A DNA stretch of 64,000 nt, taken from Puccinellia tenuiflora (taxonomy: Eukaryota; Streptophyta; Magnoliopsida; Poales; Poaceae). How positions within the stretch are numbered: the stretch's first letter is position 1; each line of letters starts with the position of its first letter. The DNA lies in assembly GCA_012064385.1 (NCBI GenBank), contig QRDG01000414.1:1153941-1217940 (forward strand), given 5' to 3'. Both the position numbers and the translations under genes were made by a program. This document shows, one piece after another, positions 1-11,202 of this stretch. The notes under the pieces were generated by a model. It was not told the origin of the DNA. It was given only the letters and a program-made list of their open reading frames with translations, and searched no databases.

Positions 1-1701
1 AGATTACCCAAGTCGTCCATAACCGCGGACATGGCTTTTCGAAAAGATTTAACCCTGCAGGGGTGCACCATAGTAACCATACACGTTCGATCAACCCACA
101 AGCCACAAAGGCAAAGGATCTCACAACACGACTCTTCCCTTCACTACAGCATTGACTAGGGAGCCACCCATCTGAGACTGATCCACGTCGAGAGCCCGGC
201 TGAAACTCCGTTGTGGGCCCAAAGGTTTGCGCCTACGTGCTAGGTGGCACAGACTACCATGAGCGGCCACTTCGCATCATACCGCAACCTATATGCGCCC
301 CCATAGTTGTAACCTCTCATCTTCAGTAACATGCGTATGCGTATGTCCAAATAAACACACGAACTACTTGTGGCTCCCTAAAATGTAGCAGTTCCGGTAC
401 TAAGTTGCGGGGGGTTCCATAAGTCTTCCCACGCGTGGGTAGTGCGCTCAGCCTTGGATAAGACGAAAAGAACTCGGGTCCTAGGCGACACTAGTGGAAA
501 CAAAACACCATAGCTGGCCTCCCGCCGGTGCCTTATCTTTATTAAAATAAGTTAACCCACATAGCATGTCTTCAATTATTTAAACTATACCAACTAAGCC
601 TCAGCAGTATATGAGATAAACCACAAATAACTCCTAAGCATGCTAGTTGGTAACTGCAGGTAAAAAACAAAGGATATAGGCAAGCATATGAGGATAACTG
701 GACTGCTATCAGGCTATGCAATTCTAGTAGGAATCTTAAGACACAACAGAACAAGACCTAAAGCATGCAAGATAGGGCATAGGCAACATATGAGAAATTG
801 AGGGAGGGGCTACTTGCCTTGTTGCTCAGTAGCCTGGTACTAGGCTAGATCCTCACATGGGTCGTCAGTAGTCGCAAGGTCATCATCTAAGAAACATACC
901 CCAAACATAACAAAAAGGATAAAGCAATACATGTGCAACATCAAGATGAGCATTTTAATTATGCAGCGTTTTAAAGTGCTAAACATTAGTAACATAGTTA
1001 AGTTGGCCCTTTGCAAAAATATAAACAATTAGGGCAACTATTGCATGTTTTAGAGTTCAATGGCTAATTATCCCGAAAGTTTAATTGGTTCTATAATGCA
1101 TGAAAAAAATAAGAAACAGATAGATTGCATTTTTCTCTACATTTTTATATAAAATTCATAATTTTTGGAATTGTAAAACAAAAGTTATGAATTTTACAAG
1201 ATAAGTAGTCAGCAAAAGTTTTAATTATTTTACCCATTTAAATTGATTTCAAAAATCAAACAAAATTCATATTTGGATAGATTACATTTTTATGATTCTA
1301 AAACATATTTTATTTGCATTATTTGAAAACGGTAAGGCCAAGAATTAGTTAATTGAAAAACATAACAGAAATGCATTTTTCTACATTTTTATATAAAATT
1401 CATAATTTTTGGAATTGTAAAACAAAAGTTATGAATTTTACAAGATTAAGTAGTCAGCAAAAGTTTTAATTATTTTACCCATTTAAATTGATTTAAAAAA
1501 TCAAAACAAAATTCATATTTGGATAGATTATATTTTTATGATTCTAAAACAATTTTATTTGCATTATTTGAAAACGGTAAGGCCAAGAATTAGTTAATTG
1601 AAAAACATAACAGAAACAAATAGCAGGGGCCTAGTTGTAAAAGATTTCAAAACTGGGCTTATCTGCAAAACATTCAAATCTGGATCAGGGTAAACTTTTT
1701 A
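1..1701 (-). mobile_element. Reverse-oriented gypsy-type LTR remnant (left edge cut by window)
   Basis: AT-rich DNA with no credible gene. Bases 1-60, read on the minus strand, resemble a stretch inside the LTRs of the tandem gypsy element (around 20920-20965): a GTCC...GGAC stem next to a TTTTCGAAAAG-type palindrome. The order of parts (stem motif, AT-rich middle, short direct repeats) also matches the reverse LTRs at 43-46 kb and 61-64 kb. I infer an LTR on the minus strand. MULE-1 begins abruptly at 1702. Neither LTR end is visible, so the boundaries are only the limits of what can be assigned. Confidence 0.5.
1127..1617. repeat. Tandem duplication, two units of about 246 bp
   Basis: Unit A (1127-1372) and unit B (1373-1617) are nearly identical. 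Both begin with GCATTTTTCT and end near ACATAACAGAAA, and they differ by a few single-base changes and short indels. The pair lies inside the reverse LTR-like sequence and has no coding potential. It looks like a local duplication by slippage or unequal exchange. Confidence 0.9.
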
Positions 1702-1775
1702 GGAAAGCGCTGAGCGTCCCCCGGGGGATCGTTGCGTCCGATCCCCCGGGTCGAGAGCCGTCCGATCTATCGCCC
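1702..1775 (+). repeat. MULE-1 left terminal inverted repeat
   Basis: GC-rich terminus with CCCCCGGGGGATC and GCCGTCCGATCT blocks, shared in the same order and spacing with the right terminus of MULE-2 (41040-41114, reverse complement). Both begin GGA, which fixes the element end. Confidence 0.7.
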
Positions 1776-1974
1776 CGCGCCGTCCGATCTGTCCGCCCGT
1801 TCCCCTCAAATACAGTTCGTTGCTCCCATGGAGCAAAAAATTGACTCGCTCGCAACAACGGTCACCCGGGCAGGTTCCCGTGACTTGCGGGAGGCGACTC
1901 CCGTGGCGAAAAAGGCGGCGGGCCGACGCGGCGGCGCGGCGAGCAGCTCGACGTTGCTCCCAGTTGCTCCAATG

Positions 1975-4900
1975 ATGAATCACCTCCGCCAGCCCATCCT
2001 CTATCCACCCCAAGCAATCCGCATCACATGAATCCCCCATCTATTGTGGATTCGAGCAACATCTCGAACCCTGCTCCACGGCGCAGATCTGCGACAGGCG
2101 GCGCCGAATCCACGTTGATGCAAGGATTTCTGCGAGATCTACTGAATCCCACAGTGTTTTGACCAGGATCCGGAGGTTGAGCTCCTGCTTCGTCGGTAAT
2201 TTGCTACCATCATCGTTCCCTTCCTGTTCTTCAATTTATTTCTGTCAAAATGCTGCCGTGTTTGCTTCTGCAATTAGTTCGTAGCAATTATGGTTGAAAG
2301 TTGGTTGGATGTAGCAAGTAAGAATCATTGAGTTTAGTAGAGCAGATTTGTGTGCAAAAATTCAGAAAATTGCTGCCTCACAACTTCAGTATAGCTGAGT
2401 TTTGAGCCTACTGCTGCTTGATGATACATTGTGTGGAATGTAGTTCATATTAATTTTGGTATGTAGCAAAATATTAGTACTGTTGATGGAGCAAAAATCT
2501 ATGTGGCTAAAAAATAATGTTCATCCAAATATGTTCCTTCAATTTGTACATACAAAATTGTTTTGCTGCACATATATATGATGTTGATTCAGAAAATTGA
2601 TTCACTAAAATATCAGCAAACAATTTTTGAGCAGGGATTTGTTGCTGATAGCATCCTGGAGGTTTTGACCTAAACCAACCTGCTGGTGCAGAAAGTGTTG
2701 AAGGGGATTTGCACAATGATAATGTTCCTAATGGATTTGCTGACGGACCGCAGAGCGCAACAAGTGGTAATGTATCATTTGCTGCTGAAGAAACAGGTGA
2801 AGAAGTTTGCTCCCAACCAATTGTTCCTTTTGTTGGCATGACCTTCGATAGCATAGAAGAAGCGCAGCAAGTGTACAATGAATATGCATGGAAGCTTGGT
2901 TTCGGCCACACATCGGGAACACCAAGTACAGCACAGCAAGAAATGCACCCAAGATACAGTTCTGAGCAGATTGTTTGAGTGTGTGCACACAGGAAAACCA
3001 GTTGCTGAGAAGCCTATAGCTGGAAGCAAAAATTCGTACATGCAACAAGACAAGATGTTCCAATTGACATGAGCGCCTATAGGTGCACAAAAGTCTCGCA
3101 GCAAAAAAGCTTGTGTACATAAGGATGCCCCTGACGCAAAACAGCGCAACAAGTTGCTGCGTTATGGTTGCAAAGCAAAAATGCTTGTAGGAAAGCGAGA
3201 CAATGTTTGGACTGTCACTGTTTTCACCGAGGAGCACACACATCCAATGGTTGCGCAAGTAGGACGAAAACGCTACTACCGCTCACATAGGAAAGTGCCA
3301 GAGGAGGATTACCAGTTTCTGCAGACTTTACATAACCAGAACATAAGCACTGCACAGATTATGGGTTGCCTCGGGAGTGTGCATGGTGGTGACCCAAGAT
3401 GCTTAGCTTATGTGAAGAGGGATGTTTCCAACATTAGAACAATGCTGCGGAATGATGTCACACTGCGAGACATGAGCATGACAATTGAATATTTTGAGCG
3501 GAGGCAAGCAGAGAACCCGAACTTCTTTTATGCTACGCAGGTTGATGCCAACAATGCTGTCAGAGCACTATTCTGGGTTGATGGCAGGACGAGAGCATTG
3601 TATCCGAAGTACAAAGATTGTGTTTTCTTTGACACAACTTTTTGCACTAATCGGTACAACATGCCTTTTGCTCCTATAGTTGGGATAAATAACCACACAC
3701 ACACTATTGTCTTGGGGTGTGCTTTGCTGCCAGATGAGAAGGTGGAAACATTCAAGTGGGTTTTTGAAAAATGGATGCTCGCAATGGGTGGGCAGCACCC
3801 AGACAACATCATGACTGATCAATGCAGCAAAATTGCTGCAGCGATTTCCGAAGTGTTCAAAAACTCAATACATCGCTGTTGCTTCTTCCATGTGTTGCGG
3901 CTGGCAAAAACGAAACTCGGCCCGCTATTGAGAGAAGGTAATCCGTTTGCCGATGCATTCTTCGCATGCATCTATGGAACTGATACTGTGCAGCAATTTG
4001 AGATATGTTGGGAGCAAATGATACAAAAATTTGCACTATCAGAGAACAAACATCTTAAAAATATGTGGAATTCTAAGCATACATGGGCTCCAGTGTATTT
4101 CAGAAATAGATTCTTCCCATTTACAAGCACAACAGGAAGATCAGAAGGGCTCAACTCCTATTTTAAGACACTGATCAGGCCAAGTGACTCGGTGTGGAAC
4201 TTTGTGCAGCAATACGAGTTGTGCCAGTCACTTATGCTTGATCGTGAGGACAACTCAGGTTTCACAATGGAGACTACAACAGCATCGCTATGGGGGAGGT
4301 AAGCTACAGATCTATGCAGCATTTTTGTTACTGTATTTCCTTTTCCTATTCATGCTTGGTAACAGTTAACATATAATGATAAGTAATGTAGCATATTTTA
4401 TGAATAATTGCAGCTATGCAATCGAGATACAAGCTCTGGCATTCTATACCAGGGAGGTATTCGACAGGTTTCAGAAAATTATTGCTGCGTCAACAAAGTT
4501 TTATCCGCTGCGAGTTGAGGAAGACAGTTGCTGTTATGATCTTGTTCCAAACCCTGGAATTGATTTGAAAACATATCGGGTTCGGGTGGTGGTTGAGGAT
4601 GGGCTGTATTCATGCGGATGCAACACATTTGAAATGTGTGGCCTCATATGCCCACATATCGTTCGGGTCATGGTACAAATGAATGTGCAAGAGATCCCAG
4701 AGAGATACATGCTCCGTCGCTGGTCTGCAGCAGCAACAACAACTTCTCCTGAACCTGGAACAAATAACATCAGGTTTTGTGTCCCTCAGACTAACACATT
4801 GAAGTACAATTCATTGTGCAGGAAGATGAATGATCTAGCTTCAGATGCATGCTTTGCTGAGGATACATATGAAGTTGTTTCTGGCATGGTTGCGGAGGCA

Positions 4901-5359
4901 GCAAAACGTGTTGCTGCGATGAGGAGGGCACATTTTGAAGCAGCACACCAAGTGCACCAAAACAACGAAAACAACAATGATGTAGCAACTGAAGCTGAGG
5001 GACAGAGTACACAAACAGAAAAAGGTGGTGATGACAAGCCTGCTGAAAACCAGAATGTTGCTCCTGATAGTAGCAAGCTGAAAAACCCTGTAAGGGTAAA
5101 ACCTGCAGGTCGTCCAAAGCTGAAGGAGCAAAGGAGGAAGCCATTAATTGAGCTTCGTGCGGATGCAAATGCAAAGAGAAGGAAGAAAGCTAATGAAGCA
5201 AAAACAGACAAGAAGGTGCCGAAGCAACCTAGGAAGAAGAGGGTCAAGAAATGCCCGTTCTGCAACGAGGAAGGTCACGTGGTCCAAGACTGCGTATACA
5301 TGAAGGCAAAGATGGCAAGGGATGCCGAATTGGCTGCTGGAGCAGATTTGACGCTTTAG
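1975..5359 (+). pseudogene. FAR1-domain MULE transposase with SWIM and CCHC zinc fingers (MULE-1)
   Basis: This is the transposase that would cut and move the element. The probable start is the ATG at 1975, whose opening residues (MNHLRQPILYPP) match MULE-2 (MDHLRHPILYPP). Exon 1 ends at the donor near 2195, and exon 2 starts after an acceptor near 2634. An intron with clear GT-AG ends spans 4299-4413. Domains in order: FAR1 DNA-binding region (GMTFDSIEEAQQVYNEYA, near 2838), its Cys/His zinc motif ending HTHP (near 3240), MULE catalytic core (FFDTTF near 3628, TDQ near 3815, HRCCFFH near 3871), SWIM finger CGC...CPH (4615-4656), Lys/Arg-rich tail, and zinc knuckle CPFCNEEGHVVQDC (5251-5292). 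About 3090-5359 is open. The N-terminal third carries several frameshifts (exon 1, near 2656, near 2906, 3010-3090), so as read it is not a complete gene. Confidence 0.85.
4299..4413 (+). other. Intron of the MULE-1 transposase gene
   Basis: The donor GTAAGC follows the codons for LWGR, and the acceptor TTGCAG precedes the exon encoding the AIEIQALAFYTREVF region. MULE-2 has an intron at the homologous place (38302-38501, minus strand), which supports it. Confidence 0.85.
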
Positions 5360-5990
5360 ACATTACACCCAAGTTGCTGCATATGATATTGTGTAACACA
5401 AAAATTTAAAATCTGTGCTGATAGAAGGAATCACATAATATTTGTAATACTTTTGCTGCTTGAACACTTGTATAAAAAAAGGAAACAGTTGAATATATAT
5501 ATGCTGCTTTGCGATGTTCCTGTAGCAAACAAGTCTTTCAGCAAGCTAATATAGGTGATGTTGCAAAAAGTTTATTATGTTTCAGCAAAAAAGTTTGTTC
5601 TCTGCAGCAAAAACTATTCTGGAGCAAAATCTATTCTGGAGCAAAAACTATTCTGGAGCAAAAAAGTTTGTTCTCTGCTTGAAGGTGGTTGTATGTCAGT
5701 AAAATCTATTCTGGAGCAATATGTATTCTGTATTGAAGCAAACATATTACTCTTTTTCAGCAACTTATTTAACCAAATGAAGCAAAAATAAGGTACCATA
5801 TAAACAGAAGTAAGATCATCTTTCATTGAGCTTCACTCCATTAGAAAAGGTCACAAAATATTCATCTAGATAGAAAACCTAAAATACTGTAGCACCACAT
5901 ATTAAAACCCTGCTCCATAACATGTTCAGCTCTCATCCAGGATTACAAAACCATCTCCAGATGTACATCAAAACAAAAGACATAAAGCTT
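5360..5990. other. Convergent 3' region between the two MULE-1 genes
   Basis: No coding region is supported here. The stretch between the transposase stop and the protease stop is AT-rich and full of AGCAAAAA/TTGCTGC words. It includes a run of short direct repeats at 5580-5740. It would hold the 3' UTRs and polyadenylation signals of both genes. Confidence 0.6.
5580..5740. repeat. Short direct repeats, CTATTCTGGAGCAAAA type
   Basis: Four near-identical units of TATTCTGGAGCAA occur between 5621 and 5722, and a 22-bp unit beginning AGCAAAAAAGTTTGTTC occurs at about 5585 and 5657. No ORF is supported. The array lies in the convergent 3' region of MULE-1. Confidence 0.85.
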
Positions 5991-7901
5991 CAACTACAAA
6001 TCCTAAGCATCTACCAACTCTTCATCCATTATCTTGGCAATGTTCCCTTTGTTCTCCCTACTGTTGATGAGTTTTGCTGCGACGATCATGCGGAAGCTTG
6101 GAATGTCATCAACATCGAACTCCGTCATTGCCTTCCCGTTGAAATGTAACATGTACAGCATTGTAAAGAACCCACAGTCATAGCTACAGGAAGCAAAAGA
6201 AAAATATGTGAGAATCTGTAATACAAACAGGGGTTTCATCATTTAAAGAAAAATGGAAGAGAGAAAAGATTAGATTACTCATACAGTGTCTTTTGCTGCG
6301 GGTAACCAGGAGTGACTCGGGTGAAACGTGACCAGTCAATGTTCCCACATTTCGAAGCAGTTACTAGCGTTGCGAAGTTGGTAAACTACAGATGCAAAAG
6401 ATGAAAAAAAGTGAGCAGGAAAAACATTTGAAAAAGAGAATTTTGCTGGTTACTTGCTGCTTATTTTTAGAACAAGAGAACTCACCAGATTATTTGCAGC
6501 TTCTTGCAATGTGGACTTTTCTTGGAGCTTGTCAAGGAATCAAATGTGTGTAATTGCTTGTGCAGCAAATTCACTGAACATAGAATCCAATGGTTGCTCT
6601 TCACAATAGGGAAGTGTAGCTACATTTGCAGCATTGCAGCGAGAACAATAAAATGAATCAGCAAAAAGTTTTTGGAACAAAAACATATGACAGAAATAAA
6701 ATCTCCTAGAATAATGAAAAACTCACAACATCATTCTTCAGTAACTTGAACTCCTCATTTTGACTGTTGAACTCTCTGATGCAATCGTCTGGGTCGAACT
6801 CAAGTGGATCCACTGTAAGCTTCATCTTTTGTGTTTTGGAAGCAAAAAAGAAAAGGTAAAGAAAATTGGTTAGATCAAAAACTACAACATAGCATGATTT
6901 CTAGGCTCAAAAATGCTCCAGAAGTACAAAAAATTACAAAGAAAAACAAAAATACAGCATAAAACTCACTGTTAGGTAACAAGAAAATGCATATTTCTTC
7001 ATTGCTTTTGCACTCTTATCATATGCTACTTTTGCTTCCTTGTTAGCAATTTCTGTCCACACACCCATGATCTGAGAATCAAGGTATTGACGAGGTCGCA
7101 GGGAAGTCCAAAAACTCTTGTATGTGCAATGAGTACGTCCAACCTCAATAAATGGGGTGCTGCAATAAAAAAGTTGAAAAGTTTAAGGAACTAACAAAAA
7201 AAGCAATGTCAATTAGAATAAGCAGCAACATATATGGTATATTGTAGCAAACACTAGAACAGCAGCAAAAACCTGAATATGAAGGTATTAATAAAAAAGC
7301 ATGAGTTTTAATCTATGAAAGCATTAAAATTTCTCAAATGGAGCAAATAATATACAATAATGAAGCACTAAAATTGTGTGCAACAAAAAGGGACAGGTTA
7401 AGAAAACTTACGGGATAGCATCCTTTTTCTTCGAACGTTCAGGCTTGAATTTCCGACCGTGCATGACAAAATCCTTGTATGTGCTGGCATCATCTTGAGA
7501 GACTTTAATCTTCTTCTTTCTTGAAGGTGATAATTCGTCCTTGGCTGCCCTCTTGAATCTTGTCTTCTTTTCAAGCGTTGCCACGCCTACACTGGCATCT
7601 TTGTCCGCAGCATCATTATCAACTACACATGAAAACACACTCAAATCTGAAAGAAAAAGCCTACATATCCGAATAGGAAAAAAGTGAACGTGAAGGTTTT
7701 CAATACCTGTGGTATTGAGCTGAACAGGTGATAGAGCCTCACGTACAAGAATTATTGCTTCGACATCGTTCTTAGCAGCAACAAGGTTAGGTGCATCGCT
7801 GAACGGAACAATTGCATCGGCCTCATCTTCACCTAATGTAACATTAGCATTGAAAAGAGTCATAAAAAACAGGTGCATTTTTATTGGAGAAAAACAAAAC
7901 A

Positions 7902-9071
7902 TCATTTAAGGCTAAAAGAAGCTATGGAAATTAAAGTTAGAAGCATACGGTTCTCTACAGCAGATGTGTCAGCAGCAGGTGGTGCAGAAGATGAGTCAGC
8001 AGCAGATGGTGCTGCAGAAGGTGCAGCAGATGCGTCGGCAGCACATGTGTCAGCAGCAATTGTGACGGCAGCAGATGTGTCGGCAGCAGATTTGTCGGCA
8101 GCAGATATTGCAGCAGGAACCTCCAGTTCTTGCACAGAATGATCTGGTATTTGATTCAGAACAGAATCTTGACTCCACAAATCAAAAGATGGAACATCAT
8201 CCCAATACCCTGGGGGGATGACCCTTGGTTCTGATCTGGCAGGACTGTTGACAGCCTCCTGGTCGCCAACATTATCCCGGGTGCAATCTGAATCAATGAC
8301 AACAGCTGGTTGTGGCACATCTTCCTGCACACTGCAAATGCTAACATTTCCTGCTGCGATCATAAACTCTTGTTGCTGCTCACTCACTTCCATCTTGTCC
8401 TCTGAAATGGTCACATCATTTTGTTCCTTGGTTTCTTCAGATGGATTCTCTGATATAACCGGAGCATCATTTTTCTGATCAACCTGCTTTACTTTAGCTA
8501 CTGCAACCCTCGACTTCTTTTGCTCCTCAGCACTAATTTGGCTCGTTTCCGGTAGCCTCAACTTCTTTTTATGCTGAGCCCATTTTGATGTCACCATTGT
8601 GTCAAGACTACTCTTTTGCTGATTACCAATTTTTGCTGCACAATCTTTGTCTTCAACCTCTTCTGCTCCAGCACAATTAGGTGGTACCTCTCTTGATGCA
8701 TGTTGCACACCTTCTTTTCCTGCATATTCTTTAGCTTTTTTCTTTGACACAATAACCTTCTTCTTCTTCATGCCCGCAGCAACTTTTGCTCCGCACCCAT
8801 GGACCATACCGTCTCCTGCGGCTGCACCAGCATTAGTCCCAACATTAGTACCAACACCAGGATGTTTGGGAGCATCTTCCTCCTGTGATGGCAAATCCGG
8901 AGTGTCGCTTGAAAACACGAAGCTTGGCCCATCTCCTTCTCTCATTGCGTTATCAACATCAGTTAGCAGAGATGCCATGCGTTTTGAGTGCATGGACTTC
9001 AACCCTGTACTGAATTGCTTCATAACGTCGTCAACATCAGCAGCAAAAAGAATCTTGTGCTTTTCATACAA
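7902..9071 (-). other. Large central exon of the MULE-1 protease gene (charged linker)
   Basis: One open frame of 389 codons. It is rich in Lys, Glu, Ser and Ala with blocks such as MKKKKVIVSKKKAKEYAGK, and has no recognised domain. Its 3' part holds the Ala-Ala-Asp repeat. By its place between N-terminal exons and the peptidase exons it is probably a disordered linker. MULE-2 has no counterpart, so the two copies differ by a large insertion or deletion. Confidence 0.65.
7960..8122 (-). repeat. In-frame Ala-Ala-Asp coding minisatellite
   Basis: Degenerate 12-15 bp units of the type GCAGCAGATGTGTCG repeat about ten times. On the minus strand they encode SAADKSAADTSAAVTIAAD and similar. All unit lengths are multiples of three, so the frame survives expansion and contraction. 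Confidence 0.85.
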
Positions 9072-9859
9072 GTTCTTGAAACGAGGTGGAACCTGTCATC
9101 AAAGCAAAAAGTATGGAGCATATATTAATATTTATGACAACAAACAAAAATAACTATTGAAACAAAAAGTCACAACAATAAGAACAAAAAAACAAAAAAA
9201 GGTGTGTAAAAGATGGAAGCATAAATATATTGTTCTGCAGCAATAAGAATATAGTATATATGCAAACACAAAGATCTAAAGCAACAAATAAGCAACAATA
9301 TAAATACCTCAAGATCCTGACTGCTTGGAAACACAAGCCATTCATTCAGAGATGGAGATAGGTTAACCACAGGTTCTTCTACACTAACTTTCCTTGGCGA
9401 GGGTGCTCCGTAAATTGTTTTCTTCTGATCCAGAAACTGCACCAAACAAATAAAAATGCATTTTATCTTAAAGATCTCACAACCCTGGCAGCGCAAAAAA
9501 TGTACATTGGAAACAACTAACATGACATAAGTTGGTCACCGACTTACCGGACGCCTCCCAAAAATAGTCTTGTTATTCTTGATCAAGTTATCGAGGTCAA
9601 TTTCCACGACAAAATTGAAGTCAGCAGAAAGTAACATACTCTGGGGAAAGAGTAGTTAATTGTGTGAATGCTCTTCGGAATGTCCAAATGGTCCATGTAT
9701 CCAATCTGCATAAAACAGAAAAAAAANGTAACACGACAAGGAAGAAGAGCATATGATGTTCTCACCTGCCGTAGGCAAAGAGAAGCAAAAGTATAGTAAA
9801 TTTGACATATCAGAAATATCTCAATGTAACTGTGAGGAGTATGTCACTACTCGCAAGTG

Positions 9860-10172
9860 TTTACTAATTTCACGCTTTGCGGCAACCTCGGCTCTGTTTG
9901 GGAAGCTGCGAATGATGTCGGAATCGCCGCCTCGGGGAGGTGGGACGACGAAGACGCGTTGCGGCAACCTCGACGCGGTCTCCTTGTGCGTTGGTGTTTC
10001 GTGTGGTTAGCCAGGTTGGCTGTGGTGGTGTGCCCAATATGGTCGTGTTTCATGACGACATTGGTGCATTTGTACGGGTTTTCGGCCTGTTCCCCTACAA
10101 ATGAACCGGTCAACTCTCTTCGACTTTTTTAAATAAAATGAGGCAATTGCCTGTTTTGTTTCAAAAAACGGA
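9860..10172 (+). mobile_element. LINE 3' end (5'-truncated)
   Basis: The stretch ends with a small stem-loop (GGCAATTGCC) followed by TGTTTTGTTTCAAAAAA. This is the same tail architecture as the better-supported LINE at 51981-52297 (GGCAGTGCTCCTGCC then TTCGAAAAAA). Upstream is GC-rich degenerate coding-like sequence without a legible domain. No target duplication was identified. It lies against the truncated right end of MULE-1. Confidence 0.45.
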
Positions 10173-10389
10173 CCAATAAGGACCGCAATATTTTCATCTA
10201 GCCGTGCACGACAGTGATGATAAGTCGAGGCTACCCTGCTGGCTGCTGCTGAAGCGGTGACAACAATAGTAATGAAAATGTCTTTATTATTCTCTAATTG
10301 CAAGAGTCGTTTCCTTCACGAAATTCCATAACAAAATGCAAAGGAGGGAAGAAAGGGCTTCTTCTCGTATCTCCTGCATCATAAAGAAA

Positions 10390-10990
10390 GGTTTTATTAA
10401 AGGGGTGTCTCAATTAGAAGACAAAACTCTCGACATGAAGATAGATGTGCACCGGTTAAACTGTTTTACTTCATAAGTCTATGTGATTAGTCAGCACGCT
10501 AAGATGTGACCGTGGGTCGAGTGAGAAGATTGAAGTGAATGATTGCTTTCATTGGTAGGGACTGCTCACTATTTATACTAGTCATGGGTACATGAGCAGT
10601 TACAATATTTTCGTCGGCTCGAAACGAAGTGACGTCGGTTCTTACTTCTTAGGACACAGTGTTTGGACAGCACTATTACTCTAACTTAAGTAGAATATTC
10701 TAAAGATTCTACTAACGGCAGGCATTTAGCTAAGGAAATGCTACTGCTATGTTAGCCTAAACTGACGCTAATTTTATTCCTAACACTCCTTAGACTGCGA
10801 TGTATTCTAAGCTTCATTGTCTTGAAAATGTCCATATGTCTTGAAAATGTTCTTATGTCTTGAGTGCTGGGAAATATTTCAATAATCTTGATAGTCCTTA
10901 ATCTTGAGCTTGTACGCATCCTTGTAAATCGCCTTTGTGGTGCCTGTTCTAGGGGTATATAAACCCCTCAATCATCAATGAGATCAACGG
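10390..10990. mobile_element. LTR-retrotransposon-like debris upstream of the GAUT fragment
   Basis: No gene is supported. Two promoter-like stretches occur: ACTATTTATACTAG near 10567 and GGGGTATATAAACCCCTC near 10952 followed by AATGAGATCAACGGTTCATTC, a pattern common in Copia LTRs. The minus strand also reads CTAAGGAG then TGTTAGGAAT near 10787, which would suit a polypurine tract and LTR start. The orientation is contradictory, so this is a weak call. Confidence 0.3.
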
Positions 10991-11022
10991 TTCATTCTCC
11001 CCTTTTTTTTTGCGGAAAAAAT

Positions 11023-11202
11023 NNNNNNNNNNNNNNNNNNNNNNNNNNNNNNNNNNNNNNNNNNNNNNNNNNNNNNNNNNNNNNNNNNNNNNNNNNNNNN
11101 NNNNNNNNNNNNNNNNNNNNNNNNNNNNNNNNNNNNNNNNNNNNNNNNNNNNNNNNNNNNNNNNNNNNNNNNNNNNNNNNNNNNNNNNNNNNNNNNNNNN
11201 NN
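11023..11202. other. Assembly gap (180 N)
   Basis: A run of N directly upstream of the visible part of the GAUT gene. The true gap length is unknown. Confidence 1.

Larger units (their letters stand above)
6003..9720 (-). pseudogene. Ulp1-like (C48) cysteine protease gene of MULE-1, 5'-truncated
   Basis: Multi-exon minus-strand gene; the family processes or removes SUMO-like modifiers, but the role of transposon copies is unknown. The C-terminal peptidase domain is legible. The catalytic His lies in NHWILCSVN and the Asp in HTFDS (both about 6530-6620), the oxyanion Gln in YPQQKTLYDCGFF, and the catalytic Cys codon is 6174-6176. The Gln sits six residues before Cys, as in yeast Ulp1. The exon at about 6985-7160 corresponds to the region before the catalytic domain (SQIMGVWTEI). 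Exons at 7408-7905 and 7902-9071 encode a long Lys- and acid-rich linker with an Ala-Ala-Asp repeat, absent from MULE-2. Upstream exons continue to about 9720 (GYMDHLDIPKS). The N-terminal exons seen in MULE-2 are missing. Exon borders are approximate. Confidence 0.75.
1702..9770 (+). mobile_element. MULE-1: Mutator-like element with FAR1-type transposase and Ulp1-like protease
   Basis: The left terminus starts GGAAAGCGCTGAGCGTCCCC at 1702. It aligns base for base over about 39 bp with the terminus of MULE-2 (minus strand, ending at 41114, starting GGACGGGACTAGGCGTCCCC). Inside lie a FAR1/MULE transposase gene on plus and a Ulp1-like peptidase gene on minus, transcribed toward each other. Plant MULEs with ULP genes are known (Kaonashi/KI-type); assignment to that group is inference. 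The right terminus was not found: the N-terminal ULP exons present in MULE-2 are missing here and LINE-like sequence follows, so the right end appears truncated near 9720-9800 and no target duplication can be checked. The 9 bases before the left end are AACTTTTTA. Confidence 0.8.
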
